Assembly (NCBI GenBank): GCA_003956705.1
Contig: QZCP01000054.1
Location: forward strand, 70,371 to 134,370
Direction: 5' to 3'
Source: Brevipalpus yothersi
Lineage: Eukaryota; Arthropoda; Arachnida; Trombidiformes; Tenuipalpidae
Length of the DNA stretch: 64,000 bases
In this document: piece by piece, positions 20,486 through 34,161 of the stretch
How the letters are laid out: each line of letters opens with the position of its first letter
Numbering within the stretch: position 1 is the first letter of the stretch
The notes under the pieces: generated by a model
Seen by the model: only the letters and a program-made list of their open reading frames with translations
Databases searched by the model: none
What the model was told of the DNA's origin: nothing
Made by a program: the position numbers and the translations under genes

Positions 20486-22097
20486 CAGTTTAAACTGTGT
20501 ATATGTATGAACACAAAACCATCATCTTATTGTGAATATGATCATTGTTTCTTCATCAAGAGGAAACACTTTGGTCACTTGAAATATCAGTATTTTACAA
20601 TAACAGTGATAAAACTGAAATTCTTGAAACTCAATGTATAAATTATATAAGAATTTCAAGAGCATCTACATGTATAATCCATCTTCAAGAAGAAGTAATT
20701 TGTTAATAGATAAAATACATCCTGTTAATGTATCAGGAAGTGGCCATTCTTTCTTATCTACCAATTTCATGAGAAATATTTTTTTCGCCATCGATCATCA
20801 ACCGAAAACGAAGGTCTTCAAGATATTCACTGTATTCAAAATATTCAGGCCATGGATAATATCATGATACTAATTCGTTTGTAGAGGACCATCAAAAAAC
20901 TTCCTCTTCTCAGTTTGGACACATCCACAAATTTTGTGTTAACTTCTCAACTTCATAGCAATCTACTTACTTGAATAGATGCTTCTATCCGAACCTTGAC
21001 TTGAGCATATTCACACTTTTGGATAGCCAAAAAAAGGAAACTTTGCTCCCAGCATTTATCCATTAGATCCTTGGACAGGTACAGGTGTAAAACACGAGGA
21101 CCTATGATCTTGATCCACCTGAAATTTGATTCTTATTCCTGATTCCTGCTAGCTATAGCTCATTTTGGCAAGCTATGAAATCCTTGGTCTAAAGTATTAA
21201 TCAAGATTTATGTGCGACTATTTAGCAAATTATTTTCTTTCTCTCTCTCACACATCAAACTTAAGAAAATTTTATCAACCGATTTTGCCTTCCGATTTGA
21301 AGTTCGCGGAAGAAGTGGTCCTCTCAAATTTTTACTTACATACACACATACACATCAAGTCCTCATTACCATCTTGACCATCATCATCTATCGACGATGT
21401 AATGCGATGATTGTTGAGTAAATACATTCCATATCGATATTGGAAGGAAATAATAACGGCCTTGCTCTAGGGTCCACATCTTGAAAACTTACACACACTA
21501 ATACACACTCTCACATACACCAAAATTTCATTTTCAAATAAATTGAACCTTATTTCATCTTCGATAGAGTGTGTCTCTCTCTCTCTTTCTCTTATCTCAC
21601 TTTTATTTCTGATCACGATTCTCGATATCTTGAATATTTGGTCGAAATATTTCGTTATCACCCGGAAGCAACGGATTTCACAGCTTATTCGGAAATATTC
21701 GTAACGAATACCCACTAATCTATAATTCTGATTGTCCCAAATATTCCCATTTTCATGGATACTCAAGATTTAAATACGTTTCATATATATTATTGATTCA
21801 TTCATACCAAAACGCTACTAAACGCTACTCACTTATCAGTCAATACACATTTGTTTCTTCTTCTTTATACACACAGCTTTCAACATTGTGTCAATATTTT
21901 CTTTCGCTCTCTTAACACTTATAAGAACAATGTCCATAAAAAATCCTTTCCCTTTCCATCAAGTGGGAAAAAAATATTTGTCTAACGGTAAAAAAGCCAT
22001 TCCTAAACTGTACTCATTATTGATAATAATAATGATGATAATATTTCGTATTTCGTAAAAAAAGGAGAGTTTGAGAGAAAAATCTTCTCTCTTTCTT

Positions 22098-22136
<39 letters not shown>

Positions 22137-23094
22137 TCTCATCTGATCAAGAAGGCTCGATTTCACTTTCTTCCTGACTCTTTTGTGTCCTTACTTCTCA
22201 GTATTTCTCAGTGTATATATATATTTTAACAAGAACGATCATCAACATCATCAGGTCCACTCGTTTACCATTCAGGCTTGTTCATGTCCTACTTTCCTCG
22301 AAAACCACTCCAAAGTATTACACACACACACACACACACCACACATATTCATTCATTCATTTCATTTCAATCGCTTTTGCTTGATCCAGTCAGCATTTAG
22401 CGATCTTTCTGACTTCCTCCCCAAAAACTTGCCGCAAATTCCAGTTGATAACAGTGTCCAAGAGAGAGAGAGAAAGACTCCTCTCTCATCGACGTAAACA
22501 GTCGACTGAGGATGCGGCGGAAAAGTATCAGGAAGTGAAATTGAGTTCCTTGATGATGGAAATGTCTTATTCCTATCTCTATCTCTCTCTCTCTCTCTCT
22601 TTCATGTAGCTTCATTTAAGTTTTCGACCATCATCATGAAATGATCGCTTCAGACGGACGTGAACAAAATCAAGGTAGGAGGCTGAACGGAGGAGAGAGA
22701 GAGAGAGAGATGGAAAGTGACCAAGCTGATAGGATAATTGTTGTTGAGGGAAGATTGTTGGTGAAAGTGAGTGGAAGAATGATTGAAGTAGAAGAAGAAG
22801 AAGAAGAGAAAATCTAAATTGGAACTAAATTCATTATAGCCAATTGAATTCAATTTTTCATGAGTAAATATGAAGAATTTAGATATTGGATTGAATTGAT
22901 TTTTCTCGATTTTTTCGATCCGAATTGATAATTGTTGATCACCGGACAAATGAGTTCTCACACACAGACAGTGTTGTGATGTGGAATGGTGTATTTATGA
23001 TATGATGTGAGTTTTTTTCAGGGAATAAAAGTGGAAGAGAAAAAAATGGACTTTTTTGTGTATGTATCATGGAAGCAATTAAAAAAATTTAATA
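20486..23094. other. Gene-free stretch rich in simple repeats
   Basis: No coding family recognised. Contains CT-rich runs around 22088-22136, CA repeats near 22320-22339, and GA/CT blocks near 22577-22600 and 22695-22710. Confidence 0.55.
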
Positions 23095-23800
23095 TCAATT
23101 GAGTTTTTGCTCCTTCTCGATAGCATGTTTGATTTGTTGGTATGATGTTGAATTTTTGAGTGATTCTGAGGCACAATTGTTCAACTGTTTTCCATTGGCA
23201 ACGGCTGGTGATAATTTTTTGGTGTAAGTTTTTTTGTAAAAATCGGAGAATAGAAATAGAAACAGTATTCCATGGCCGCCAATCCAGCCCATAAATGCAT
23301 TAGGAAAATTACATTCTCGGAATAAAAGTTGAAATGAGTGAGTAAAAATGGCCACAAACTGTATCATTTGGAATGCAGTTAGATATCGCTTCCATCGAAG
23401 ATATTTGTTCATATGAGGTCCAATGGCAGCCAGTCCATAGTATGTGTACATAATTACATGGATGAAACTATTCAAGAAGGAAAAGAATGTTGCATGTCCA
23501 CCTAAGAAAAGAAGATAGGAAAAAAAGTTCACAAGTTAGTGATAATGATGGAAAAACGTTTTGTTTAACAAATTTAAATTTTCAAGGTGTCAATGAGGAA
23601 AAAAGAGTCTAAATATTTTGAATCGTCATCAATAATTGGAAATGAAATTGCAATAGTCGCCTGATTGTAATCATTGTGTTGTGTTTATCAATTAAATGAA
23701 CAAAATGATGATTAAAAGAAGCAGAAAATAATTATTGATGGAAAGAAGAACGAATTCTTCTTTCTCTCTCATGTTTTAAATGCCAGACTGTTTGAGTGAA

Positions 23801-23855
<55 letters not shown>

Positions 23856-24787
23856 TTTTCTGTATCAAAAACATATCAAGTGTTAAAAAGTGATACGAAA
23901 AAAAGAGAGTAGTACACCTTTTGTGACCTGTTTTGTGACACTAAATTCGGACAAAATTTTAACATGACATGTATTGGGTAAAGTTTACGATCCGTATAAT
24001 CGTCGATATACATCATCCTTTAATCGTTATACAAAGTGAAAGAATAGTTGAAAGGTAAAAAGAGTGAGATAGAAATAAAGATCAACAGCTATTGTTACTT
24101 TACTTTATTTTCTTTAACTAACTATAACACTATCACTATTTGGAATACAATTTAATCTGACATGAGACATCTTGTTGTTATTGTTGCTGCTGCTGTTAAA
24201 ATTGTGGCCAGATAGAGTGACGATAAATGAAATGCGAAAAGAAGACTTAATACTCAAGTAGACGAAAAGAGTGAGAAAAATAGATCGAAAAAATGTAAGT
24301 AAAAGTTCTGATAGATAGGTATATACACTTGATCCTCTCTCTTTCTCTCTCTCTCATTTTCGGGAATACTTGAATGTGTATCAGTCTAAGCTAACTAGTA
24401 GGCCAAACCAAGCATGAATGTAAAGGTGTATGTAAAAGTAATACACAAAAAAAATACAAAAAAAATTTTGCAGACCGGTTCATGAGAATCTTTTCTTTCA
24501 ATCTTTTCAAGCCCGGATATTATCATCATCACTACTATTATTATTACTATGATTATCATTTTACTGATAGAAGAAAAAAATTTGAACATTATATGCGTAT
24601 ATACGTATTTAAATTTGCACGTATCATGTGCACACATCTTATGAACTTTGAATGCAAGTGATGTATAGCATGCTGGGTGGAAGAAAGAGAAAGTTATATG
24701 TTTCCATGAACAACGATTGAGGTGAATTATTTCCTCAAAGGTTTATCTAGATGATAAACTTTGATTTTAACAGTTACCGAAGAAAGT

Positions 24788-24846
<59 letters not shown>

Positions 24847-26069
24847 TAACATACATCTCAAATGTTTAAACACCTTCTCTATCAATCGGTAATCGAGGAA
24901 TCTATTTTCACCATCGATTTTCCTTGAATATTTTTTTGTAAGGAAATTGGTTGCAATAATTTAACAGTATCAAATATGAAAGGTTACTTGTACTGGTGAT
25001 TAGCTTTATTTTGACTTATACGTTATACGGACAAACAAAAAATATCAATGCGTCATAATATGATGCGATCTGGGCTACTAATCAATAGGAATTTTTTTTT
25101 TCACACGAAAACAGATTCCTTTTTAGCCTAAAAAAGCGCAGATATTTTCCAGAATCCTTATCTCAGAAGAGGAAAGTCATACACAATGAAACTGATTAAG
25201 CATACTAGTAAGGGGAAAAAAATATCACAGAAACGATCAGTATTTCGAAATATATATCAATTGTTTTGGCAATCTAATACGTTTGCATGTGTACACAGCT
25301 AATCACATCTCTTTGGGGACGATCATGATTTTCTCAATAGTGATGAAATGCGAAAAGATGCAGGGAATCCCTGAATAAATAAATTAGTACGAGGTGAACA
25401 ATTTTTTCTCTCTCCTACTGCCAAAAAAACGGAATCAAGTTCTTTCACATCTTTGTATCAATAACCCTACAGATATACACATAAGATTCCTTTACTAGTG
25501 TCGGAATTCCCGCCGTTTCAATGAGATATATAAAACTAGTTCTTTTACCCTGGACATTTGGAAATCTCAATGGTCACTAACACATACCACATCTCATTAG
25601 ATGATCATGGTGATCATCATGATGATGACGGTGGTGTTTGGGTCACTCCTCTTTCACTTATGTACGTATGTATATACACATACACAAGTTAGTTAGCCTT
25701 TTGGAAAATTCCCATCAATTATCAGAATGAAAGATAGAATGAGAGAGAGAGAGAAAGAGAGATGGAGAGAATGTTCAACTGGAATTGCCAAAAATCTTTG
25801 GAACTCATCACTGATTGATATACCGGTTTGGTGTGTGAGTGTGTATAATATAGTTGAAATGAATTTTGCTATTCAAATGATTATCATCGATAGACTATTC
25901 ACATATATATAATATATAGCTGCCGGGAAAATGACAATATCGCGTGACTCAGTTCATCCAATCGACCGGCAAAATGATTTTTCATCTCTTAGGAATAGCT
26001 AGGCTAGTATCAAAAATAAGCAGGGAAACAATTCCAAAGGGCAAACACTCACATGGGAAAAAATAGATG

Positions 26070-26157
<88 letters not shown>

Positions 26158-26557
26158 CGATTACATTGGAGCCTGAAATGATAAGAACTTGGTACAATTC
26201 AAGATATTCGAGATGCATTCTCTATCATTGGATATGAGTCATGTATGATTTGACTTTCAACTTGGTGGCATCAAGTGTATCCAAATAAGAATTAAGCATG
26301 CAGATAGATAAGTAAGTAAGTAAAGATTGCCAATATATCATGACTTGACCTTTGGTGTAAAGATTATCACATTTCTCTTTCTCTCTATCTATTCTTCTCC
26401 TCCCATTGAAAAGAAGACACACATACACACTCAAATATTGGAAAAGATCACAATCAATTGTAAGCATTAGCCTAGTGCACACCAGCATCATCATGATCAA
26501 CATCATCTATTTTTCACTCGATTGGCTATGTCAACTTTTCACATCTTGATTTATCAG

Positions 26558-26596
<39 letters not shown>

Positions 26597-27346
26597 AAAT
26601 GACGAAAACTTGATTAACAGTGCTGATAGTGTGCATTGTTTTTCGAGGGGAAAGAAGAATAATAGATGATAATTATCATCATCATTTCTTACTAGAAAAA
26701 AGAACAAGAAAAATGAAAAGGAGAGAAGAAGAACGAGGTACATGATGAGAGGAAGTTGAACAAATCAAATTCGAAACAGAGAGAGAGAAATGAGGGAGAC
26801 AGGGAAAGAGAGAGAGAGAGAGAGAGATACATTATGACTAATTGATGGAATGATTAACTTACCAGGAACAAATTTAACTCCCCACCAAACACTGAATGGC
26901 ATGATTCCATGATGAATTACATGTAGAGTGGTTATGTGGTCATATTTTTTCCGTAAAACAAAGAATAAAGTGTCACAAAATTCGATATACTTTGTAATAT
27001 AATAGAACCATGAGGTCTTGGCCATCAGTATGGCGTCCGGTGAATATGAATAATCAACTGGTTGACACTTGTAACTATAATGTGTTAGCCAGCCACTTTT
27101 ACCATAAAAGTATACAATCAAAGCACTGATGATGACCATTATAAAATTATAGGCAATCATAAGGCCACGCAATTGGTATGGTGGACGATTTTTCATAAGT
27201 TTTGGTCCCAAATGTTTAACAAAATAAACATACAATAGACATATAGTTATGGTTGACCATGGTGATGACATTAGTGGCCAATTTTCGACCCTTTTATCAC
27301 TTAATGCCATTATACGATGATACGTAGAGGTGATTGAGTTTAACAT
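23095..27346 (-). CDS. ELOVL-type very-long-chain fatty acid elongase
   Basis: Two coding exons, 27346-26863 and 23501-23095, joined across a 3.36-kb intron (GTAAGT...TTCTTAG), give 296 residues. The joint restores FVPGGHATFFSFLNSFIHV, exactly the family pattern. Other signatures are KYIEFCDTLFFVLRKK, the histidine box HVIHH (catalytic region), MYTYYGLAA and QFVAIFTHSFQLLF, plus several membrane segments. The enzyme is an ER membrane 3-ketoacyl-CoA synthase, the condensing step of fatty-acid chain extension. It looks like the ELOVL1/7/4-type group of arthropods, but the exact class is uncertain. The C-terminus (KHAIEKEQKLN) lacks a clear dilysine ER signal. An internal Met13 could also start translation. 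Confidence 0.93.
23804..23848. repeat. (GA)n in elongase intron
   Basis: About 45 bases of GA; CU-rich in the elongase pre-mRNA. Confidence 0.95.
24791..24843. repeat. (CA)n microsatellite
   Basis: About 53 bases of CA in the elongase intron. Confidence 0.95.
26063..26153. repeat. (GATA)n followed by (GA)n
   Basis: About 40 bases of GATA units run directly into about 53 bases of GA, a compound microsatellite in the elongase intron. Confidence 0.95.
26562..26594. repeat. (GA)n in elongase intron
   Basis: About 33 bases of GA. Confidence 0.95.
26778..26827. repeat. Interrupted (GA)n near elongase donor
   Basis: Purine-rich GA tract with interruptions, starting about 35 bases inside the intron from the exon 1 donor. 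Confidence 0.85.
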
Positions 27347-28236
27347 TTTTGCTATTGATTTGAATTATGTGTATGTATGAGAATTTGAATTATATGGCTT
27401 TAAATTGAGATGATGGCTTTGCGTTCAATGTCTATGGACAAAATTAATCTTCTTTATCTTCTTTTCTTGGACAATTAAGTGAATTCTTTCTTTTTTTTGC
27501 TTCTTCAATCCTTTTTCGATTTCTTTAAACACATATACAGTGTTATATACACATAAACACACACCTTGAAGTTATCAAGTGGATTTTGGAGGAGGATGGC
27601 AAGAATAAATGAGCAAAACACACGAGAGAGAGAAGACAAAGGAAAAAACAATATATATTGAAGTTGATTGGGTTTGAAAAAAAAATATTTTGAAGAAGAC
27701 AAAAGGAGCAAATAATAATAATTGCTACTTGACTGTGGTGAGAGAGAGAAAGTGTGCGATTGAAGATGATGAATGGAATAACCATACACAGGTACACACA
27801 CACAAGCGATTCACGACACTGTATGACGATTTTTTTTCTGTAATCAACGTTGACACACACAGACAGTGTCTAAATCAAATAATGGATTGGGATGATAGAA
27901 AAAAAAGGTGAAAAAAGTATACGATAATGTGTATATCGGTTGATTCTCGTGGCAAAGAAAAAGCGATGAACTTTTAGGAACAATCTGTCGATGAAATAGT
28001 GAGAAAATAAGTCCAACGAATCACTTGAGACGTTATAGCAATTGAACGTCTGAACGATTTTCTATTCGCTAGAATAGGAGAGCATTTTCTATGATGCTAA
28101 CTACAACTATGTTGTTCGTTGTCACAGTGAGAGAGACAGAAAAGATTCTTATAATATAATAAAATTAGTAACACTAACTTCTCATGAGAGAGAAAGCAAG
28201 TTTCGGTATGTGAGAGAGATGAAGAGAGTGAGAAGG

Positions 28237-28345
<109 letters not shown>

Positions 28346-28680
28346 AGGGAGAAGAGAGGGAGCAGATGAGTAAAATTGATTTACGAGAGAAGATAAGAAT
28401 TTTGTCTTTATTAACTTACATCTAGAAATTCATCAAAACGTCCATGGAAATTTTGGAGGGAGAGAGAAAAATTTCAATTTACCGGGGAAAAATCAATGAG
28501 TAATTGGGAAAAATTGATGATGCAAAACGGTGGTGATGAGAGCGGATAGGTTGATCAACTTTTTATAAGAAAACTTTTTTTCGAGTAAAGAGAGAGAAAG
28601 TGGAGGAAAGAGGAGGAGGAGAAGGAAGATCAGGTGAGATGTTAAAGACTGGACCAATAATAAAGAGTGTGTATAAACGA

Positions 28681-28702
28681 AAGAGAGAGAGAGAGAGAGA
28701 GA
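28681..28702. repeat. (GA)n short tract
   Basis: About 20 bases of GA. Confidence 0.9.
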
Positions 28703-28909
28703 AGGAAGAGAAGAAAGTGAGAGTTTGCCCTGAAATGTTTTTGGGAGAAAACAAGCATGCCCGCAAACCATGATTTTTGCTTGATCCGGAAAAGAATCAG
28801 TAAAAGTCAGATTAAGCTTAAGTATTCAATTCAAATCAACTCATCACTACACGATTAAAAGACAATGAACGAACTTGTAGATGACATTCATCGATACGTG
28901 AATTGAGTC

Positions 28910-28954
28910 CTCTCTCTCTCTCTCTCTCTCTCTCGTTCTCTCTCTCTCTCTCTC
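28910..28954. repeat. (CT)n, interrupted
   Basis: Two CT blocks split by CGTT. Confidence 0.9.
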
Positions 28955-29910
28955 TTCCTGATACTCATCGACCATAGGTTAAGCTTGACCGTGATATTGG
29001 CTTACCTTTGACCATTTTGGTGATCCTTGAAACCTTCCACTGATAGTGTCAGGGTTAAGCTAGATGGCTAGTTCGATGAGAGGGGGGAAAGCAGATGATT
29101 GAGAAGAGCAATTGAATTGATGCGAGGAACTGATCATTTCAAGATCACTTGAGCTGCTCATGATTTTTGGCCTCATTCATTTGTTGAACATTTTCTTTTA
29201 TCAAATTGGAGAGGGATGGATAAAGAGGAGACAAATGCATATTCAGATCAAATGATGCTCAATCAGGCTAGAAGAGGAAAGTTGCCATCAGATGATATTG
29301 GAATAGTTTTTGATGAGAAAAATTTTTTTCATCATTCTCTGATTGCGTAACATGAAAATCAAGAATCAATTCATCTTGATAGATCAACTTTAAGTGTATC
29401 CAAAATATTGCCAGGGTTTTCTCCCTTTCCTCTACCTTTTTCTCGATTAAAAAACCGTTTTTTACCACTTTGCGATGACATTTTTCACTAATTTAAACCA
29501 TCAAAAATCAATCATTTACCACCAAAGTAAATCATTCAGAAGGCTCTTTCGTAATCTTTCGTATATATCGAGTGGAAAAGAGAGAAAAATAGTAAAGAGG
29601 AATAGCCACAAGTTTCAATTTATCCGTGTGTAAGTACAGTGTATATGAATTCTGTCAGATAAAAGTGTATGTGTGTAGAAGGCGAGAGGAAGAGAATGAT
29701 TTCCATGGTAACTTTCATGGTAAAAACAATATGAATTCTAATGAGATTCGAAATTATCATGAGATGAATCAAAATTGATTTACATTTGTCGGTGAGAAAA
29801 GAAAAAGAGCAGAATCGGAAGTGTTGATAAGAGAAAGAGAGAGAAAGAATTGAATAGGAAATATATTTTTCACATCAATTCACGTCCTTATATGTATGTG
29901 TATATGCATA

Positions 29911-31333
29911 ATGGAAAAGTATAAAATTGTCGGAAACATAAGTGCTGGTGCCCATGGAATTGTACTCGAAGCAATTCGATCGCCAACATTCAATTCAGAA
30001 TTGATATCATCTCGTGAAAAATCGGAAAAACATTTTGCTATAAAAAGAGTTTTCATTCGTAAACAAAATGTACCACTATCGGTGATCAGAGAGATTAAAT
30101 CGCTACAACTACTGGACAATCATCCACATGTGAGTAATTATCATTCATCAAGCCAAGTCATTGGTTTTCACTTTTCTACACACTCTCGATGTCACACATT
30201 TATATATATTTATTTATAAAATATGTACCTCTTTGATTACCTCCGGAAAAAGGGAGAAAAAGTGTGGCGGGAAAAAATTATTATCATCATCACAATTTTC
30301 TTTACACTTTTCCCAATCTAATCAAGAAATATCGTTCAAGGGCATCGGAAAACCAGAAGAAAGAGGGAGATTTTTCCACTCTCATGTCCAATAATTTTGT
30401 TTACAAACGTTCGTTTAACGTAATTTGCAACAGTAAAACGTTAAAACATCTTCATATACTTATTTATTTATTTTCTTTCTCTCTCTCACATTTCCCAATC
30501 GATAGATAATCGTACTGTTGGATATTTTTGTTCAAGGATCAAGTGTAAATCTGGTATTTCCTTTACTTCCCATCAATTTGACAACATTGATTTACGAATA
30601 TGATCTTAACGGCTATCAACGATCAATGTATACATTTATGATTTTAGATGGAATAGATTATTGCCATCGATATCATATACTACATCGAGACCTTAAGCCA
30701 TCTAATCTTTTGATTGATTGGGAAGGTTTTTTGAAAATTTGTGATTTCGGTCAAGCAAGATTGCTTAGGAACAATGATGAATCGGACAATAATCAAATGC
30801 TATCACATCAAGTGTGTACACGATGGTATCGTTCACCTGAACTTCTATACGGCTCAAATTCGTATGATGCATCCATCGATCTATGGTCAATTGGATGTAT
30901 TGTTGGGGAGATGAATCAAAAATTGCCACTTTTCAGAGGTGATTCTGACATCGAACAATTGTGTTTGGTGGTAAAACAATTAGGGAAACCCCCTGAATCA
31001 TGGTCAAAAATGCCAGATTACAACAAAGTTACCATTATTTTTGATGATGATGATGACGATAATGATGATGGTTTAAGCGTTGAATCATCGAAAACAAATA
31101 GGAAAAAAAGCCCAAAGTGGCATCAAAGGCTATTGGACAATTGTGGAGACAATATTGCAGTGGATTTTGTTCGTCACTTGTGTCGGTATGAGGAGCGAGG
31201 AACCAGCAAAGAGATGAAGAACCACAAATATGTTGAACATTTCCAGTTTGAACAGTTTGATCGTAGACAATTAATCAGAGCTGACAAAATAAGACAATTG
31301 ATTGGCCCTCCTAATCACCGTTTCAACAAATAG
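29911..31333 (+). CDS. CDK20: CDK20 (CCRK)-like protein kinase
   Basis: Exons 29911-30129 and 30506-31333 encode 348 residues. The start MEKYKIVGNISAGAHGIVLEA lines up with the CCRK N-terminus. Kinase marks are FAIK (ATP lysine), the helix PLSVIREIK, HRDLKPSNLL, CDFGQAR, and the activation segment SHQVCTRWYRSPELLYG, followed by DLWSIGCIVGEM and DIEQLC. The GAHGIV, THQVxTRWYR-like and PDYNK pieces favour CDK20 over other CDKs. CDK20 controls ciliary kinases (ICK/MAK) and the cell cycle in vertebrates. Odd points: the first P-loop glycine is Ser, the usual T-loop Thr before HQV is Ser, DFG is followed by Q rather than L, and an acidic DDDDDD insert sits after PDYNKVTI. Confidence 0.85.
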
Positions 31334-31594
31334 CCATAGTGGTTAACTCTGGGAAAAACCCTTTCAAGGGCATTGACAGAGCCAATGCTCTTTGCTCACC
31401 CTTACGCACGCTGTGAGCATCAAAGCATTCTGGGAATACTCAATGGGTTTTCTTGCATATACACATGAGAAGGCTCAGTATTATTTTATGAATAGACGAT
31501 AATATTTACAAATCCTGGCGAAGTTAATCGGAAGGTTTGGGAAAGAATTCGTTGATTATATATATAAGTCGGAAAAAACGACTCAAATTGAAGT

Positions 31595-34161
31595 TCAATA
31601 GTCATTCATCTCAATTGGGCTTCTAGATCGAGAATCCATTGGAAGAGAGGGTCTTTCAGATTCGGATGACATGATAGAGCTACGCTTTGATTCCTTAAAG
31701 CTGCCTCTATCACCTTTCTCTCCTCTCGGACGATTTTCACGAGACCTTTCACGAGACCTACTTCTACCCCTTTTACGATCTCTTCGTTCAGCTCGGCCTC
31801 TCTCATCTCGTTCTGATCTATCTGACCTATCACGATCCCGTCTATCCCGTCGATCTCTACGATCCCTGTCTGATCGATCTCGATCACCTCGATCGCCTCG
31901 ATCACCTCGATCACCTCGATCACCTCGGTCAGGTCGACGGCCTTCAAATTTATTATCCATCCGCGAATCCAAGCGTCCATCACTATGGGAATGGATAATG
32001 ATTAGTTCAAAATGAAAAAATAAAATTTTGGTTAAAAAATACTTACTTTTCTTCATATCTATTATCTTCTCGACCTGAATGTTTAGCATTCTGATCTGGA
32101 CCCCCTCTTCTCGTACCCCCTAAGCCACCTCCTGAAAAATAGAACGATACATTTGAGAAAAATTTCTAGACAGTTAAGTTTCAATGAATCACTTACCTAA
32201 TCTTCTCGGCAACCAGCCTTTGACAGTTCTACCTCTCTCTACATCAACCAAAACTCGACGGCCGTCAATCTTCTTACCATCAGCATATTTGTAGGCAGCT
32301 GTAGAGAAAAAGTTTGGAAAAACGGATTATATGTGAACATACTTACCAAGAGAAAGAAAGAGGATTGATAGGAGAGCTCGTAAGCTTTGGTCTATCATAT
32401 TACTAACCAGTTAACACACAAGTTTATCGTGTCACTAGTAAGTGATGAATCAATGAATTGAAACTAATAGTTGGATTCATTTTCTTCTTCTTATTGTAGC
32501 TGAGAAACAACTACATACTGTATACAAATACATCATTTTTAACGTCTAGTAACTCGATCAATCTTGTGATGGTAGACAAAAACTTTGGATAGAATGTATA
32601 CATATATACCTGCGAATAGCTTTACTCAGAGAGCAAATCAGCAGATAACCTACTTTCTTATCATCTTCATCTTCATCATCATCATAACGCTGAATAAATC
32701 ATCTTAGCAACTAAGCATTCCTAGTTTGACTGAGATATTGCTTGAAACAAATTTTCTATTCCATAAAATGGATTCAAGAATGAGAGAAAAACATGAATCT
32801 AGAGACATTTCCTGGTCGAGCAGTCTTACCGTAACTGACACATCTATGATAGTAAGTGTTTGGCTGAATAAATAAATAATGGTTCGAAATACGCAAGAAA
32901 CACAGTGTCGAGGGGTGGAAGAGAGAAAGAAAGAGCAATAGAATAGTTTCCTAATGATACCTACCGAAATTTTCCACTCAAAAATTGTAAACAACTAAAA
33001 TTGGCAACAAAATGATGCATTGTTCAGATGCATCTATCTAAAAACATTCGATAGATCGAAGTTTCCAAGATTGGCCATTTATATTTCGAAAGAGGGGGAA
33101 TAATGATAATCTTACCGGATAACACATAATCTTACCGGTGATTTCTTACCCTTATTACTTTTCATTCCACAAGCAAATCCTAGTGTTCTGATAATAATAG
33201 ATTTCCAATGGAAATAGCAGAGAAAATTTTTTTGTTCATCATCATGACTACTCACATACTTACACTCGACGACTTAAGCGAACGATGGAATATGGATGAT
33301 TGATTGTCTTAGTCACTGAAAATTGTGCAAAAATGCTTACAAGAAAACAACCCATCTACTAACTTACTCAAATGACTAAGAGAAGCGTCACAACTTTGTG
33401 GTGGTCGAATTAGGATCCACTTTATCAGAGAGTTTATAAAAGAAGCAGCACAAATGTGTTTGTCTCTTTCTCATTATAGAGATAGACATTATACTTACCA
33501 TGCATATCTCTCTCATGTTCATATTCAATGAAAGCATAACCACGAGGTTTAGGACTTCCTTTTTCATGAACTATTACTACCTGCGAATGTACACACAAAA
33601 ACACATCATTTTTCATCATTTGAATCCTAATTTTGCAATCAATTTTACCTTTCTAATTGGTCCATAAGCTTCGAATTCCCTTCTCAACTTCGATTCGGAA
33701 GAATCATAATTTATACGTGCAACAAAAAGTGTCTTATATGGATCAGCTGTGGCATCTGGATTCTCTTGCGGTGCCCATGATGCTATACCTCGCTCTAATT
33801 TATATGCAATCTCTTCAGCTTTCTCTTTTTTCTTTCTATTTAATCGTTCCTCTTTTGTTTCCACACGCTTCGGTAATGGAGCTTCATTTGCATCCTAGAA
33901 CACACAGACAAATGATTCATGTCAAATGAACACATAGAAACAAAGACAGAGACAATGAATATATGGAAAAGTGAGAAATGAAATAAACTTCAGATACATT
34001 AACACCCATAAAATTACCTCAAATAATTGCACCAATTCGCCAATACCAGTGTATCCTTTGGTTTTCTTTTGAAATGGTAACTTTTCGGTGGGTGGCAAAA
34101 ATGGTATTGGATCTCGAGGAGCAAACAATTGTAAAAGATTTGGAGGTAAATATTGAGTCAT
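31595..34161 (-). CDS. SNRNP70: U1 snRNP 70 kDa protein
   Basis: Six exons: 34161-34018, 33894-33649, 33580-33499, 32298-32197, 32131-32047 and 31982-31595, all in frame, give 348 residues. MTQYLPPNLLQLFAPRDPIPFLPP is the conserved N-terminus that contacts U1 core proteins. The RRM holds TLFVARINY (RNP2) and GYAFIEYEHERDMH (RNP1-like), then KKIDGRRVLVDVERGRTVKGW and a GGGLGGTRRGG stretch. The protein binds stem-loop I of U1 snRNA and helps define 5' splice sites in the nucleus. The C-terminal RD/RS tail is shorter than in human and contains a perfect RGD/GDR tandem (31885-31935 region). It is divergent from PYROXD1, with 518 bp between start codons. Confidence 0.95.

Larger units (their letters stand above)
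16560..20600 (+). repeat. Tandem gene-duplication array, three units
   Basis: Gene starts are 1342 and 1523 bp apart. Exon lengths and intron positions are conserved, and patches of flanking sequence also repeat. Similarity is highest over exon 3. Confidence 0.75.

Noticed and set aside
33434..33619. Separate small gene in the U1-70K region
   Set aside because: It is exon 3 of SNRNP70 read on into its introns.
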